A stretch of 64,000 bases of DNA from Rhodobacteraceae bacterium KLH11 (GCA_000158135.1 DS999531.1:2026051-2090050), one strand, 5' to 3'; positions 1 to 8,996 are shown, counted from the stretch's first letter. Notes: generated by a model from the letters alone, not told the origin. Made by a program: numbers and translations.

Positions 1-1465
1 GACTGGGCACCGGGTTCACGGATACGGTCAGATAGCGCACCTTTCGGTTGGCCTCGGTCCGGGTGGCTTCCATTTGCTGCATTGCCGTTTGCAGCATGAC
101 ATCCCGGGCGGCCAGATCGGCCTGTGCCATCTGGATACGCACGCTTAAACGCGCCAGCGAATTTTCGCCTGCCGAAGCATCCAGCATCTCGGCATTCAGT
201 TCGGCCAGTACGGCCTCCAGCCGTTCAATATCTGCACGCGTCCCATCCACCTTGGCTTTGTTCGGGCGGAGATTGTCAAGAAGAGCCGCCAGTTGCAGTT
301 CCTTATCCTGCAACTGCACTTCGAACTGGTCGATCCTTCCGCGCAGACTGGCGATCACGCTTTGCGGATCCAGAATGGCCCCCTGCAACTGCAATTCAAT
401 CAGATCTTCCTGTGCCTGTCTGCGCGCCGCTTGCGCGGCTTCAAAGCTCGCCAGCGCATCGCGCATCTGATCTTCGCGCTTCAGTTCGGTCAGGCCATTG
501 ATCGTTTCTTCGGCGTAAGAGATCAGCCGCTTGGATATATCGACCGAAATCTCGGGGCTAGGGGCGGCAACCTCCATCCGGATGACACCATCGCTGGGAT
601 CATATCCAATCGTGATCATACGTTTGAAAAGCTTGTAGGTTTCCTCAAGCGTTGCGTCACGTGGCAGGCGCTGGATCGGATCGATCCAGTCTTGCTGGAA
701 AAACTCGGTAAACCCGATGTCCCGTTCAAGCCTTTCCAGCGCGTCTTTGGATTCCAGAAATTCCTGGGTCGAGACTGAATCCTGTGCGGTGGCAAACTGC
801 GTGCCTGCCAGAAAACCGCCAAAAGAGGCCCCGCCACCATCGGCCTGCAGGATCGAGAACACGGAATCGCTGGCATACATCGGGGTGGCGACACGGTAGA
901 AATAGTATCCTACGATCAGTGTTGGCAGGATCACAAATGCCGTTAGCCGCGCGAACAGTGCTGCAAGTTTGCGGCGGCGGCGGCGGGCGATGTCCTTCTG
1001 GATCTGCCCGATTTCATATTCGCGCCGCTGGGCGGGGCTCAGCTCGGGGCCGGGCAGGTTTTGCGCCGAGGCTCTGGCCGTCTGGGGCAGGTGGATTTTG
1101 ATATTGTCCTGCGCCTCGTTCTCTTCGTGCGCTTTGCCCTGATCGGGAACTGTCAGATCCAGCAGATTGGCGCGTTGAAACGGGTCAATACCCTTTTGGC
1201 GCAGCAGTCGCACCGCATCATAATCCGAGGTTGCTGCCAGCCCGTTCTTTTGCGCCAGCCGCCGGGCGACGCGCAGCTGCCGGCCGGTCAGCCCTTCGCG
1301 TTTGATCGCATCCAGCTCGGTACCCGGTTGCGCGCCCTGGTCGTTGTTCGAGTTCTGCGTGGCCTCGCGGATGCGCGCCATCGCATCCGAGCGTGCCTCG
1401 GCCGTTCCGGCCCCGCGCGGCGTGCGGTCGGGGTTGTATTTTCTAGCCTTGGGTTTGGTAGTCAT
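1..1465 (-). CDS. capsule polysaccharide export inner-membrane protein, KpsE/CtrB-like (3' end outside window)
   Basis: Partial: 488 codons are visible from the ATG at 1465 and the frame runs off the left edge. Residues 1-165 form an unusually long, charged, presumably cytoplasmic extension ending in an arginine-rich stretch (about 161-166). A membrane helix follows (about 168-190), then a periplasmic part with long coiled-coil stretches (AREQAQ-like heptads around 330-470). This layout fits the PCP/KpsE family, which links an ABC exporter to the outer-membrane Wza-type channel. The start lies inside the end of the upstream ATPase gene (23-base overlap), so the two are probably translationally coupled. 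Family assignment is firm. The sugar exported is unknown. Confidence 0.8.
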   Translation of the reverse strand, partial: MTTKPKARKYNPDRTPRGAGTAEARSDAMARIREATQNSNNDQGAQPGTELDAIKREGLTGRQLRVARRLAQKNGLAATSDYDAVRLLRQKGIDPFQRANLLDLTVPDQGKAHEENEAQDNIKIHLPQTARASAQNLPGPELSPAQRREYEIGQIQKDIARRRRRKLAALFARLTAFVILPTLIVGYYFYRVATPMYASDSVFSILQADGGGASFGGFLAGTQFATAQDSVSTQEFLESKDALERLERDIGFTEFFQQDWIDPIQRLPRDATLEETYKLFKRMITIGYDPSDGVIRMEVAAPSPEISVDISKRLISYAEETINGLTELKREDQMRDALASFEAAQAARRQAQEDLIELQLQGAILDPQSVIASLRGRIDQFEVQLQDKELQLAALLDNLRPNKAKVDGTRADIERLEAVLAELNAEMLDASAGENSLARLSVRIQMAQADLAARDVMLQTAMQQMEATRTEANRKVRYLTVSVNPVPS

Positions 1466-2102
1466 AAAGCTGCTTTGCCTCTTCCAAGGTTTCAAACATA
1501 TAAAGCTGACCGTCCACAAGAACCGCCGCCTGTCGCGCGAATTTCTCAAGCACTGCGGGGTTATGCGACACGATCACCAGCGTCGTTGTCCGCAGCCTCT
1601 CTTTCAGGATGTCGCCCGCTTTTCTGTTGAACTCCACATCCGTTGTCGAGGGCATCCCCTCGTCAATCAGGTACATGTCGAAATCCAGCGCCAGCATCAG
1701 CGCAAAGGTGAACCGGGCCCGCATCCCCGAAGAATAGGTGCCCAGCGGCTGGTTGAAATATTCGCCCAGATTGCACAGCCAGCTGCAATAGGCTTCGACA
1801 TAATCGGGATCCATGCCGTAAATCTTCGCAATGTACCGTGCGTTCTCCAGGGCCGAGAGACGCTTGGCCACGCCTCCGGTAAAGCCCATGGGGAACGAAA
1901 CGCGACAATCGCGCCGGATCACGCCCTCATCGGGTTTTTCCAGACCGGCCATCATGTTGATCAACGTGGTCTTGCCGGTTCCGTTCGGGGCAAGCACGCC
2001 AAGCGAGGTTCCAAGCTCAACCCGAAACGATACCTGATCCAGAATCACCTTGCGGCGGGTTCCGGTCCAGAAGGACTTGCTGACATTGTCAAATTCCAGC
2101 AT
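1443..2102 (-). CDS. capsule/polysaccharide ABC exporter ATP-binding protein, KpsT-like
   Basis: 219 residues, the usual KpsT/CtrD length. It powers export of a lipid-linked polysaccharide through a KpsM-type permease, which is not in the window. The P-loop reads APNGTGKTT at about residues 38-46; the first glycine of the Walker A consensus is alanine. The signature region is YSSGMRARF instead of LSGGQ, as is common in polysaccharide exporters. Walker B is MYLIDEG. It overlaps the KpsE-like gene downstream, which supports one export operon running leftward out of the window. Confidence in the family is high; the capsule type cannot be read. Confidence 0.85.
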   Translation of the reverse strand: MLEFDNVSKSFWTGTRRKVILDQVSFRVELGTSLGVLAPNGTGKTTLINMMAGLEKPDEGVIRRDCRVSFPMGFTGGVAKRLSALENARYIAKIYGMDPDYVEAYCSWLCNLGEYFNQPLGTYSSGMRARFTFALMLALDFDMYLIDEGMPSTTDVEFNRKAGDILKERLRTTTLVIVSHNPAVLEKFARQAAVLVDGQLYMFETLEEAKQLYDYQTQG

Positions 2103-2311
2103 GCGCGGCCTGTAGATCGCTCGGGTTTGTTGTCGGTTTGAAGGCGGGTGTGCTACCGATCCATGTTGGCCACATTATGTCGAAATATGAAACAAATGAT
2201 CAATGCGCATCCGGTGTCATGACATCGAAGTGTTGCACGGGTGGTTTCATTGGCAGGATGGCGGATCGCTCCTATCTTGGAGAAGCAAAATTGTGAAAGC
2301 CTGACGATCCC

Positions 2312-2899
2312 ATGGAATCGCTTATCAGTGAAATAGAGGCATGCCGCCTCTGCGCCGACAGATTTGCGCAGACAGCAACCGCACATACGCCGCGCCCGGT
2401 GGTCTGGTTCCGCCCCGGTGCGCGCATCTTGATCGCGGGGCAGGCACCGGGCGCGCGTGTGCATGCCTCAGGGCGGCCTTTTACGGACCCGTCGGGGGAT
2501 CGCTTGCGCGACTGGCTGGGTTTGGATGAAGGTGCTTTTTATGATCGCGCGCATGTGGCGATTGTGCCGATGGCGTTTTGTTTTCCCGGATATAACGCCC
2601 GCAAAGCTGATCTGCCTCCGCCGCCGATATGTGGCCGCACCTGGCATGACAGGGTGATGGCCGCGCTGGGCGATATGCCATTGACCGTGCTCGTTGGCGG
2701 TCATGCTCATAAGTATCATCTGGGCGCGAAAACCCCGGTGACCGAGGCCGTTCGCCGTTGGCGGGACCATGCGCCGCGGGTCTTCGCCTTGCCACACCCG
2801 TCCTGGCGCAATACGGCTTGGCTGAAGAAGAACCCGTGGTTCGAGGCCGATTTGCTTCCGGTTCTGCGCGCCCGGGTGCAAGAGGTACTGAATGGCTGA
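2312..2899 (+). CDS. uracil-DNA glycosylase superfamily protein
   Basis: 195 residues. The fold family is recognisable from the N-terminal CRLC pair, a motif-1 like segment GQAPGARVHASGRPFTDPSG (about residues 43-62) and the C-terminal LPHPSWRN, equivalent to the motif that closes on the flipped base. Family 4/5 enzymes have GEGPG/GxAPG and an iron-sulfur cluster with four cysteines; only the first Cys pair and one or two further cysteines are seen here, so cluster binding is doubtful. A role in removing damaged bases is inferred from the family. It overlaps the next gene by 8 bases, suggesting co-translation. Alternative: a non-glycosylase member of the superfamily. Confidence 0.75.
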   Translation: MESLISEIEACRLCADRFAQTATAHTPRPVVWFRPGARILIAGQAPGARVHASGRPFTDPSGDRLRDWLGLDEGAFYDRAHVAIVPMAFCFPGYNARKADLPPPPICGRTWHDRVMAALGDMPLTVLVGGHAHKYHLGAKTPVTEAVRRWRDHAPRVFALPHPSWRNTAWLKKNPWFEADLLPVLRARVQEVLNG

Positions 2900-3680
2900 G
2901 ACCACGGCGCTTGATGCCGCCCATGCCGCGATGGAGGCCACCCCGCAAGACGACGCGGCGCGGCTGCGGTTTTTCGAACGGCTTGCTGATAGCGAACTGT
3001 TCCTGATGCTGACCGAGGAAGCGCGCGACGAAAATATCTCGCCTGAACTGTTTGATGTCGCGGACGGGCGCTTTGTGCTGGCCTTTGATCTTGAAGAGCG
3101 GCTGGCCAGATTCGCGGGCCGTCCAGCGCCCTATGTGGCGCTTTCGGGGCGGGTTCTGACGGCAATGCTGTCCGGGCAGGGGATTGGGTTGGGGTTGAAC
3201 CTTGAGGTCGCCGGGTCCTCGATGCTGATCCCGGCCGAGGCCCTGGCATGGCTGGCCGAGACGCTGCAGCATGGCCCCGAGGAAGTGCAGCAGAGACTGG
3301 CCGAATTCACGCCGCCCGAAGGTCTGCCCGATATCTTGCTGACCGCGCTTGATACCAAGCTGGCAACCGCCGCAGGGCTTGCGGCTGCCGCGTTTCTGGT
3401 TGGAACCAGGGCCGAGAGCGGGGGGCAGGGGCATCTGCTGGGTTTTGTTGCAGCCGTCGAGGGGGCTCAGCCTGCGCTGGCCCGTGCTGTATCCGAGGCG
3501 TTGACGTTTTCGGGTATCGAGGCCGGGGCCCTTGATGTGGCATTCTTTGCGCCCAACGAGCCCGCCGCCGCGGCGTTGGCAAAGGTCGGGCTGCGATTCG
3601 ATCTGCCGCAACCGCAGGCCCCGAATACAGTGAGGGCCGCCCCGGGCAGTGATCCCGAGCGGCCCCCGATTCTGAAATAA
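2892..3680 (+). CDS. SseB family protein
   Basis: 262 residues with the SseB N-terminal domain (about 15-130: the FFERLADSELFLMLTEE start and the GRFVLAFDLEERLARF core) and a C-terminal SseB-like half. SseB was named in E. coli for enhanced serine sensitivity; its biochemical role is not established. The ATG at 2892 lies within the end of the glycosylase-family gene (8-base overlap), so the two form a small operon. Its stop (3678-3680) directly abuts the stop of the convergent GST gene, leaving no room for a terminator. No signal peptide or membrane segment is seen, so it should be cytoplasmic. Confidence 0.75.
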   Translation: MAETTALDAAHAAMEATPQDDAARLRFFERLADSELFLMLTEEARDENISPELFDVADGRFVLAFDLEERLARFAGRPAPYVALSGRVLTAMLSGQGIGLGLNLEVAGSSMLIPAEALAWLAETLQHGPEEVQQRLAEFTPPEGLPDILLTALDTKLATAAGLAAAAFLVGTRAESGGQGHLLGFVAAVEGAQPALARAVSEALTFSGIEAGALDVAFFAPNEPAAAALAKVGLRFDLPQPQAPNTVRAAPGSDPERPPILK

Positions 3681-4556
3681 TCAATCCGCCGGTGCCAGCT
3701 TGTCTTGCGTGCGGGTTTCAAAATCACTGGCGTCGTGGCGTTCATGCAGCTGTGTATGTGGCTCGCCAAAGGCCCGGTTGACCATGCGACCGCGCTGAAC
3801 GGCGGGGCGTGCGTCAATTGCTTTGGCCCACCGCATGACGTTTTCATAGCTTTCAACGTCAAGGAACTCGGCCGCGTCGTACAGGCGACCCAGCACCAGT
3901 TGACCATACCACGGCCAGATTGCCATATCCGCGATGGTGTAATCCTGACCTGCGATATAGGGCTGGTCAGCAAGTTCCAGATCCAGAACATGAAGCTGGC
4001 GCTTGGCCTCCATTGCGAAACGGTCAATCGGGTATTGCCATTTCTCGGGTGCATAGGCGTAGAAGTGGCCAAACCCGCCGCCCAGATAGGGCGCGCTGCC
4101 CATCTGCCAGAACAGCCAGTTCAGGACCTCGGTGCGCTCGGGCCCGTTTTCGGGTAAAAACGCACCGAATTTTTCAGCTAGGTGCATCAGGATTGAGGCG
4201 CTTTCGAAAACGCGTACCGGGGCCTCGCCGGAATGATCCCAGAGCGCCGGGATTTTCGAGTTCGGATTGGCCCCGACAAAGCCCGAGCTGAACTGGTCGC
4301 CCTCACCGATATTGATAAGCCAGGCGTTGTATTCGGCCCCGGTGTGCCCCAGTGCCAGCAGTTCTTCCAACATCACGGTGACTTTGACGCCGTTGGGGGT
4401 GGCCAGCGAATAAAGCTGTAGCGGATGTTTGCCGACCGGCAGGTCCTTGTCATGCGTGGCCCCGGCGATGGGGCGGTTGATATTGGCAAAGCGTCCGCCG
4501 CTTTCGCTGTCCCATGTCCAGATCCTGGGAGGGGTATAGGTGGATTGTTCGCTCAT
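3681..4556 (-). CDS. yghU: glutathione S-transferase family disulfide-bond oxidoreductase, YghU-like
   Basis: 291 residues from the ATG at 4556. That start is preferred to a more upstream ATG because GAAAGG sits just before it and the protein then begins MSEQSTYTPP as in homologues. YghU enzymes bind two glutathiones and reduce small disulfides. Visible features are the thioredoxin-like N domain with SLATPNGVKVTVMLEEL (around residues 50-66), the NPNSKIPAL cis-proline loop, ESASILMHLAEKFG, and an all-helical C domain with YTIADMAIWPWYG. Transcribed alone, convergent with sseB and divergent from the YHS gene. Function is taken from close family resemblance. Confidence 0.85.
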   Translation of the reverse strand: MSEQSTYTPPRIWTWDSESGGRFANINRPIAGATHDKDLPVGKHPLQLYSLATPNGVKVTVMLEELLALGHTGAEYNAWLINIGEGDQFSSGFVGANPNSKIPALWDHSGEAPVRVFESASILMHLAEKFGAFLPENGPERTEVLNWLFWQMGSAPYLGGGFGHFYAYAPEKWQYPIDRFAMEAKRQLHVLDLELADQPYIAGQDYTIADMAIWPWYGQLVLGRLYDAAEFLDVESYENVMRWAKAIDARPAVQRGRMVNRAFGEPHTQLHERHDASDFETRTQDKLAPAD

Positions 4557-4800
4557 CTCATGCCTTTCGTGCGGTATTGACCATCCGGCCGTTGCCCCCA
4601 CAGCTAATCTTGCAGAACGCAAAGTCCAACCCTCAGATGTGGCGCTGGCTTTGAAACATTCGCAACGCTTTGCCTCACATTTCCTCGTTCGATGTCACAG
4701 GGGCGCGAGGGGGGCTTCGCAGCGGGCCAAAATTACCTATTGTCTGAACAGACCCGCAGTTCGGGTGCCCAGAAACCGAATGGACATAAGGACACATTAC

Positions 4801-5319
4801 ATGAAACGTTTTGCGTTGACTCTGGCCGCGACAATGGCCTTCGCCGCTCCGGCTTTTGCCGGAGATCAATATATTGACGGCACTGGATTTGCCGTATCAG
4901 GATATGACGTTGTGGCCTATCGCAACCTGGATCAGGTTCCGGTTGGTCAAGCGCAGCCCGAGGGTGTTCGTGGCAGCGCGGATATCACTGCAGAATATAA
5001 CGGCGCGACCTGGGCGTTTGCGACGGAAGAAAACCGCGATAAATTCCTGGAAAACCCCGCCTATTACGCCCCACAGTATGATGGTCACTGCGCCTATGGC
5101 GTGTCGAAAGGCGGCAAGGTACCGGCCAACCCGAACCTGTGGCGGATTGTGGATGACAAGCTGTATCTGAACATCACCGATGTTGTTGTTGGTTTCTGGG
5201 AAGAAGACGTGCCTGGCAACATCAATATCGCCGAGGGCAACTGGCCGGGCATCGAATCGAATGTTGCGTCGACCAGCGTGATCCCGAAATTCACCTCGGA
5301 AGGTCCGGTTGTAAACTAA
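4801..5319 (+). CDS. exported YHS domain-containing protein
   Basis: 172 residues. The ATG at 4801 has AAGGA upstream and opens a clear signal peptide (MKRF, hydrophobic core, cleavage after AFA about residue 20). An upstream in-frame ATG (4540) would bury the signal peptide and is rejected. The mature protein carries a YHS-like module: GYDVVAYRNLDQVP, then TWAFATEENRDKFLENPAYYAPQYDGHCAYGVSKG, a form with one cysteine (in GHCAYG) common in roseobacter periplasmic proteins. YHS domains often bind metal, but the substrate is unknown. A strong bidirectional hairpin follows the stop. It is a single-gene unit. Confidence 0.8.
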   Translation: MKRFALTLAATMAFAAPAFAGDQYIDGTGFAVSGYDVVAYRNLDQVPVGQAQPEGVRGSADITAEYNGATWAFATEENRDKFLENPAYYAPQYDGHCAYGVSKGGKVPANPNLWRIVDDKLYLNITDVVVGFWEEDVPGNINIAEGNWPGIESNVASTSVIPKFTSEGPVVN

Positions 5320-5337
5320 ACGCTGATCAGCGAAAGA

Positions 5338-5366
5338 AAGCCCGGCTTTGATGGCCGGGCTTTTTT
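5338..5366. terminator. bidirectional intrinsic terminator
   Basis: AAGCCCGGC/GCCGGGCTT stem with a short TTTGATG-type loop, followed on the plus strand by a run of six T and on the minus strand by TTTCTTTC. It sits between the YHS gene and the convergent J-domain gene and can serve both. Confidence 0.85.
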
Positions 5367-5380
5367 GTTGGCGATTCGGT

Positions 5381-6049
5381 CTATATGGCCAATTCGTACA
5401 TATCCCGCATCTGTTGATCTGCTTCAAAGCGGATTCGAACGCTTTTTGCGCCCGGGAACTTCCGCTCGCGTATCGGATCGGGGATGACAATTTCACCCGA
5501 ACCGGCCCCTTTGGATTTGAAGGTCAGGATTTCGGTCTCTGGTTTGCGGGAACTTGCAAGCACCGAGGTGGGCAGCGCGACGCGGTTTGCACCTTCGCAG
5601 ACCGGGGAGGCGACGAAATAGGTCAGATCACGTCCAAAACAGCCGATCGCATCGGGCACGTGGTCGGATGAGATGTCTTCGATACCGGATGTGCTGGCAT
5701 CCGCAGAGGCAGACAGATCCGTCAGTGCACGTTCCGGGTTCAGCAACTCACGGCAGGCCTCGATCTCTTCCGCGGCCAGCTCGATCACGCGTTTTCTGAG
5801 GCGCGGGCGACGTGGCGCGGACGAGGGCGATGACCCTTTGCGCGTCAAACCTTCCTTGCGCAGATAATCATAGGCCGCCTTGGCCTGTGAAAATCCGGAA
5901 TAATCACCATCGGTATGATCGGGGTGGTCGTGGAAGGCGACGCTGCGCCATGCGTCACGAATCTCGTCTGCGTTGGCATTGGGTGGCAGGCCCAGAACCT
6001 GCAACGCCTCGGCCCGAGCTTTAATCTTGCTCACTGGCTTCATATTCAA
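5381..6049 (-). CDS. J-domain (DnaJ-like) protein of unknown partner
   Basis: 222 residues. An N-terminal J domain (about 12-65) has the essential HPD tripeptide in FHDHPDHTDGD, so it should stimulate an Hsp70 (DnaK) ATPase. There is no Gly/Phe region, zinc finger or DnaJ C domain, so it is a class III J protein. A basic linker (RKGSSPSSAPRRPRLRKR) leads to an unrecognised C-terminal domain with two conserved-looking cysteines (CFGRDLTYFVASPVCEG). The ATG at 6049 (MNMKP) could be replaced by the one two codons later. The protein that the C-terminal domain delivers to Hsp70 is not known. Confidence 0.7.
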   Translation of the reverse strand: MNMKPVSKIKARAEALQVLGLPPNANADEIRDAWRSVAFHDHPDHTDGDYSGFSQAKAAYDYLRKEGLTRKGSSPSSAPRRPRLRKRVIELAAEEIEACRELLNPERALTDLSASADASTSGIEDISSDHVPDAIGCFGRDLTYFVASPVCEGANRVALPTSVLASSRKPETEILTFKSKGAGSGEIVIPDPIRERKFPGAKSVRIRFEADQQMRDMYELAI

Positions 6050-6249
6050 AACACTCGTTAAAACTACACTGAGGCCAGATTGCCAGTGGTCACATTTTTG
6101 TCAAATTTTAACGGGTATTGGAGTGGCCCTGCTCAACAGTGTGCAGGTCTGGATCGCAATTGTCGCCCGCAGAATTGCTGATGTCCTGAAGCTGCGGATG
6201 CTGAACATCCCATCCGGCGGTGTTTAGACCACCGGATGAGGTGCGGGAA

Positions 6250-7116
6250 TCAGGCGACGTTCTGAAGTTCCGTCCGGGGGGTAATGCCCAAGGCAAAACA
6301 GACATCCCGGGTCAGTTCGGGGCGGTTGAGCGTATAGAAGTGCAGCTTGTCCACACCGCCTTCGATCAGGTCCGAGCAGAGCTCGGTGCACAGCGCTGTT
6401 GCCAGCAGGTCCTCGCGGTCGTCCCGCACGGCCTTTTCGAACGCGTTTTCCACCCATTCGGGAATATGCGTGCCGCAGCGTTTCGCAAAATTGCGGGCAC
6501 CTTTCCAGTTTTCGATCGGCAGAATGCCCGGCACGATCGGCTTGTCGATCCCGGCTTTTTCGCAGGCATCCCGGAACCGAAAGAAGGTTTCAGCCTCAAA
6601 AAAGAACTGGGTCAGCGCCTCATCCGCGCCCGCATCCAGCTTGGCCTTCAGCCAATCCACGTCTGCGGTTGCATTCCGTGCCTCGGGGTGCACGTCTGGA
6701 TATGCGCCGACACGGATGCTGAACATCTCGGTCTCGGCCAGCGCCGAAATCAACTCGACCGAGTTTGCGAATCCTTCCGGATGGGGGGTGAACTGGTCCT
6801 GACCTTTGGGCGGATCACCCCGCAGCGCGACAATGTCCTGAACGCCCGCGCGCGCGAAGGTATCGGCAATTTCAAGGGTTTCCTGACGTGACGCATCAAC
6901 ACAGGTCAGGTGCGCAGCGACCTGCAGACCCGAGGATTTATGCAGGGTTGCAACCGCATCGCGTGTCAGCTCTCGGGTCGTGCCACCGGCACCATAAGTC
7001 ACCGAGACAAAGCGCGGGTTCAGCGGGGCCAGAGTTTGCACCGTATCCCACAGACGGAATGAGGCCTCCAGCGTCTGGGGCGGGAAGAACTCGAATGAAA
7101 TCTCAGGCTTGGTCAT
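6250..7116 (-). CDS. metF: methylenetetrahydrofolate reductase
   Basis: 288 residues, normal MetF length. It reduces 5,10-methylene-THF to 5-methyl-THF with FAD and NADH, supplying methyl groups to methionine synthase. Family marks are EISFEFFPPQT at the N terminus (with the catalytic Glu), VSVTYGAGGTTR, HLTCVDASR and IVALRGDPP, all in the usual order along the TIM barrel. It is divergent from metR, the classical arrangement for MetR-controlled metF; a dyad lies in the 93-base gap between them. Downstream it ends about 200 bases before the J-domain gene. Confidence 0.95.
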   Translation of the reverse strand: MTKPEISFEFFPPQTLEASFRLWDTVQTLAPLNPRFVSVTYGAGGTTRELTRDAVATLHKSSGLQVAAHLTCVDASRQETLEIADTFARAGVQDIVALRGDPPKGQDQFTPHPEGFANSVELISALAETEMFSIRVGAYPDVHPEARNATADVDWLKAKLDAGADEALTQFFFEAETFFRFRDACEKAGIDKPIVPGILPIENWKGARNFAKRCGTHIPEWVENAFEKAVRDDREDLLATALCTELCSDLIEGGVDKLHFYTLNRPELTRDVCFALGITPRTELQNVA

Positions 7117-7163
7117 CTTGGCCTCGTGCTGTCATTTCCGCTCTTGTGCCAGTTTATCCTCTG

Positions 7164-7176
7164 TGAGACAAACTCA
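7164..7176. promoter_or_regulatory. candidate MetR operator between metF and metR
   Basis: TGAG-N5-CTCA is a perfect 4+4 dyad with the spacing of the enterobacterial MetR consensus (TGAA-N5-TTCA). A second element TTCA-N9-TGAA follows at 7181-7197. Only the dyad and its place in the divergent gap are observed; binding by MetR is inference. Confidence 0.45.
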
Positions 7177-7209
7177 TATTGTTCAACAACAACATGAATT
7201 GAGTGAGTA

Positions 7210-8115
7210 ATGCATATCGAATTCCGTCATCTGCGGACGATCAAGGCCATCCATGAATGCGGCGGTCTGGCGCGTGCTGCTGATCAGTTGAACATCACGC
7301 AATCTGCATTAAGTCACCAAATCAAGGGGTTAGAGGATCAGGCCGGGGTCGAGCTGTTTCTGCGCCGTTCCAAGCCCATGAAATTGTCAGCGGCCGGGCT
7401 GCGCCTGCTGCGGCTGGCCGAACAGATATTACCGCAGGTCGAGGCGATGCAGGATGAGTTTTCATCGCTGCGCGACGGGCGCACCGGTCGCATGCATATC
7501 GCCATCGAATGCCATGCGTGTTTTGAATGGCTGTTTCCGGTTCTTGAGGCGTTCCGCAAGTCGTGGTCGGACGTGGACGTGGACATCCGCCCGGGCCTGG
7601 CTTTCGATGCCTTGCCTGCGTTGCAAAAGGAAGAGGTTGATCTGGTGGTCTCTTCTGACCCCGAAGACCTGCCGGGCGTCGAGTTTATTGAACTGTTCGA
7701 CTACCAAGCCGTTTTTGTGGCTGCTTCATCACATCCGTTGGCCGGCAAGCCCTGCATCGAGGCCGAGGATTTTCGCGGCCAGACCCTGATCACTTATCCG
7801 GTTGAGCGCACGCGTCTGGATGTTTTCAACCAATTGCTGATCCCCGCGCGGGTCGAGCCCGCTGCAATTCGTCAGGTCGAACTGACCGCTGTGATCCTTT
7901 TGCTGGTGGCGTCCAACCGGGGTGTCTCGGTTTTGCCGGACTGGGTGGTGCGTGAGGTCAAATACAACTCTGACTATGTGACACGCCCGCTTACCCAAGA
8001 CGGGATCACGCGCAGATTATATGCGGCGGTGCGCTTGGAAGACCTTGAAAAACCCTTTGTGCAAGAGCTGGTGCAACTGGCCCGGACCGAGGCGCGCAAG
8101 CTTCAGACGCACTAG
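7210..8115 (+). CDS. metR: LysR-type regulator, MetR
   Basis: 301 residues. The N-terminal winged helix-turn-helix (about 4-62: FRHLRTIKAIHECGGLARAADQLNITQSALSHQIKGLE) is followed by a periplasmic-binding-like effector domain from about 90. MetR uses homocysteine as co-effector and controls met genes. The assignment comes from its overall MetR-like sequence (IEFRHLRTIKAI start, LNITQSALSHQIK recognition helix, HACFEWLFPVLEAFR) and from its divergent partner metF. The start at 7210 has only a weak ribosome site. It is probably autoregulated from the shared intergenic region. Confidence 0.85.
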   Translation: MHIEFRHLRTIKAIHECGGLARAADQLNITQSALSHQIKGLEDQAGVELFLRRSKPMKLSAAGLRLLRLAEQILPQVEAMQDEFSSLRDGRTGRMHIAIECHACFEWLFPVLEAFRKSWSDVDVDIRPGLAFDALPALQKEEVDLVVSSDPEDLPGVEFIELFDYQAVFVAASSHPLAGKPCIEAEDFRGQTLITYPVERTRLDVFNQLLIPARVEPAAIRQVELTAVILLLVASNRGVSVLPDWVVREVKYNSDYVTRPLTQDGITRRLYAAVRLEDLEKPFVQELVQLARTEARKLQTH

Positions 8116-8210
8116 CGTTTGACGCAGATCAGCCATGCGTATCATTCCTCTTGGCAAGGGCGCATTGCCCCAGTATACGCGCGGCTTGACCGGACAGGAG
8201 CCTTTGGACA

Positions 8211-8996
8211 ATGGTTGGCAGTGCAAATCTCAACATCATGATCAAGGCCGCGCGCAAAGCGGGGCGTTCTCTGGTCAAGGATTTTCGTGAAGTCGAGAAC
8301 CTGCAGGTGTCGATGAAAGGCGCGGGCGATTTCGTGTCCAAGGCTGATATCGCCGCCGAAGCCATCCTGAAAGAGGAACTGCTGGGCGCCCGCCCGACCT
8401 ATGGCTGGTTGGCCGAAGAAGGCGGCGCGATTGATGGCGAAGACCCCACCCGCCGCTGGATCGTTGACCCGCTGGACGGCACCACCAACTTCCTGCACGG
8501 GCTGCCGCACTGGGCCGTTTCGATTGCGCTGGAACACAAAGGCAAGATCGTTGCCGGTGTGATCTATGACGCTGCCAAGGATGAGATGTTCTTTGCCGAA
8601 AAAGGCGAGGGCGCGTGGATGAATGACATGCGTATCCGCGTCTCGGGTCGGCACCGAATGATTGAATCGATCTTTTCGACCGGCCTGCCTTTTGGCGGGC
8701 GTTCAGATTTGCCTGCTACCCTGCAGGATCTGGCGCGCATCATGCCTGTCTGCGCCGGTGTGCGCCGTTGGGGCGCGGCTGCGCTGGACATGGCTTATGT
8801 CGCAGCCGGGCGCTATGAGGGCTTCTGGGAACGCCGTTTGAATGCCTGGGACATGGCCGCGGGCATCATCATCGTGAAAGAGGCGGGCGGTTTTGTTCAG
8901 GCGCTGAACTCCGAAGGCAGCGTGCTTGAGGATGGCGAGGTGATCTGCGCGAATGAGCCGATCTTCGATCAGTTTGCGAAGGTAATCCGGGGCTGA
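8211..8996 (+). CDS. suhB: inositol-1-monophosphatase family protein, SuhB-type
   Basis: 261 residues, standard length. All metal-binding and catalytic motifs of the Li-sensitive phosphatase family are present: E69-E70 (LAEEGG), DPLDGTTNF at 86-94 with D86 and D89, and WDMAAG with D214. It hydrolyses myo-inositol-1-phosphate or a related sugar phosphate; in E. coli SuhB also works in rRNA antitermination, so the cellular role here is open. AGGAG lies about ten bases before the ATG. A strong terminator follows, so it is a monocistronic unit beside the bhc cluster. A second family member (hisN) lies at 54042-54833. Confidence 0.88.
   Translation: MVGSANLNIMIKAARKAGRSLVKDFREVENLQVSMKGAGDFVSKADIAAEAILKEELLGARPTYGWLAEEGGAIDGEDPTRRWIVDPLDGTTNFLHGLPHWAVSIALEHKGKIVAGVIYDAAKDEMFFAEKGEGAWMNDMRIRVSGRHRMIESIFSTGLPFGGRSDLPATLQDLARIMPVCAGVRRWGAAALDMAYVAAGRYEGFWERRLNAWDMAAGIIIVKEAGGFVQALNSEGSVLEDGEVICANEPIFDQFAKVIRG

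Noticed and set aside
2153-2464. 103-codon minus-strand frame upstream of the glycosylase-family gene
   Set aside because: It overlaps that gene's start, is rich in Cys and Arg, and has no supporting motif.
6211-6239. Imperfect inverted repeat CATCCGGCGG/CCACCGGATG after metF
   Set aside because: It has a mismatch and no T tract on the metF strand, so it is not called a terminator.
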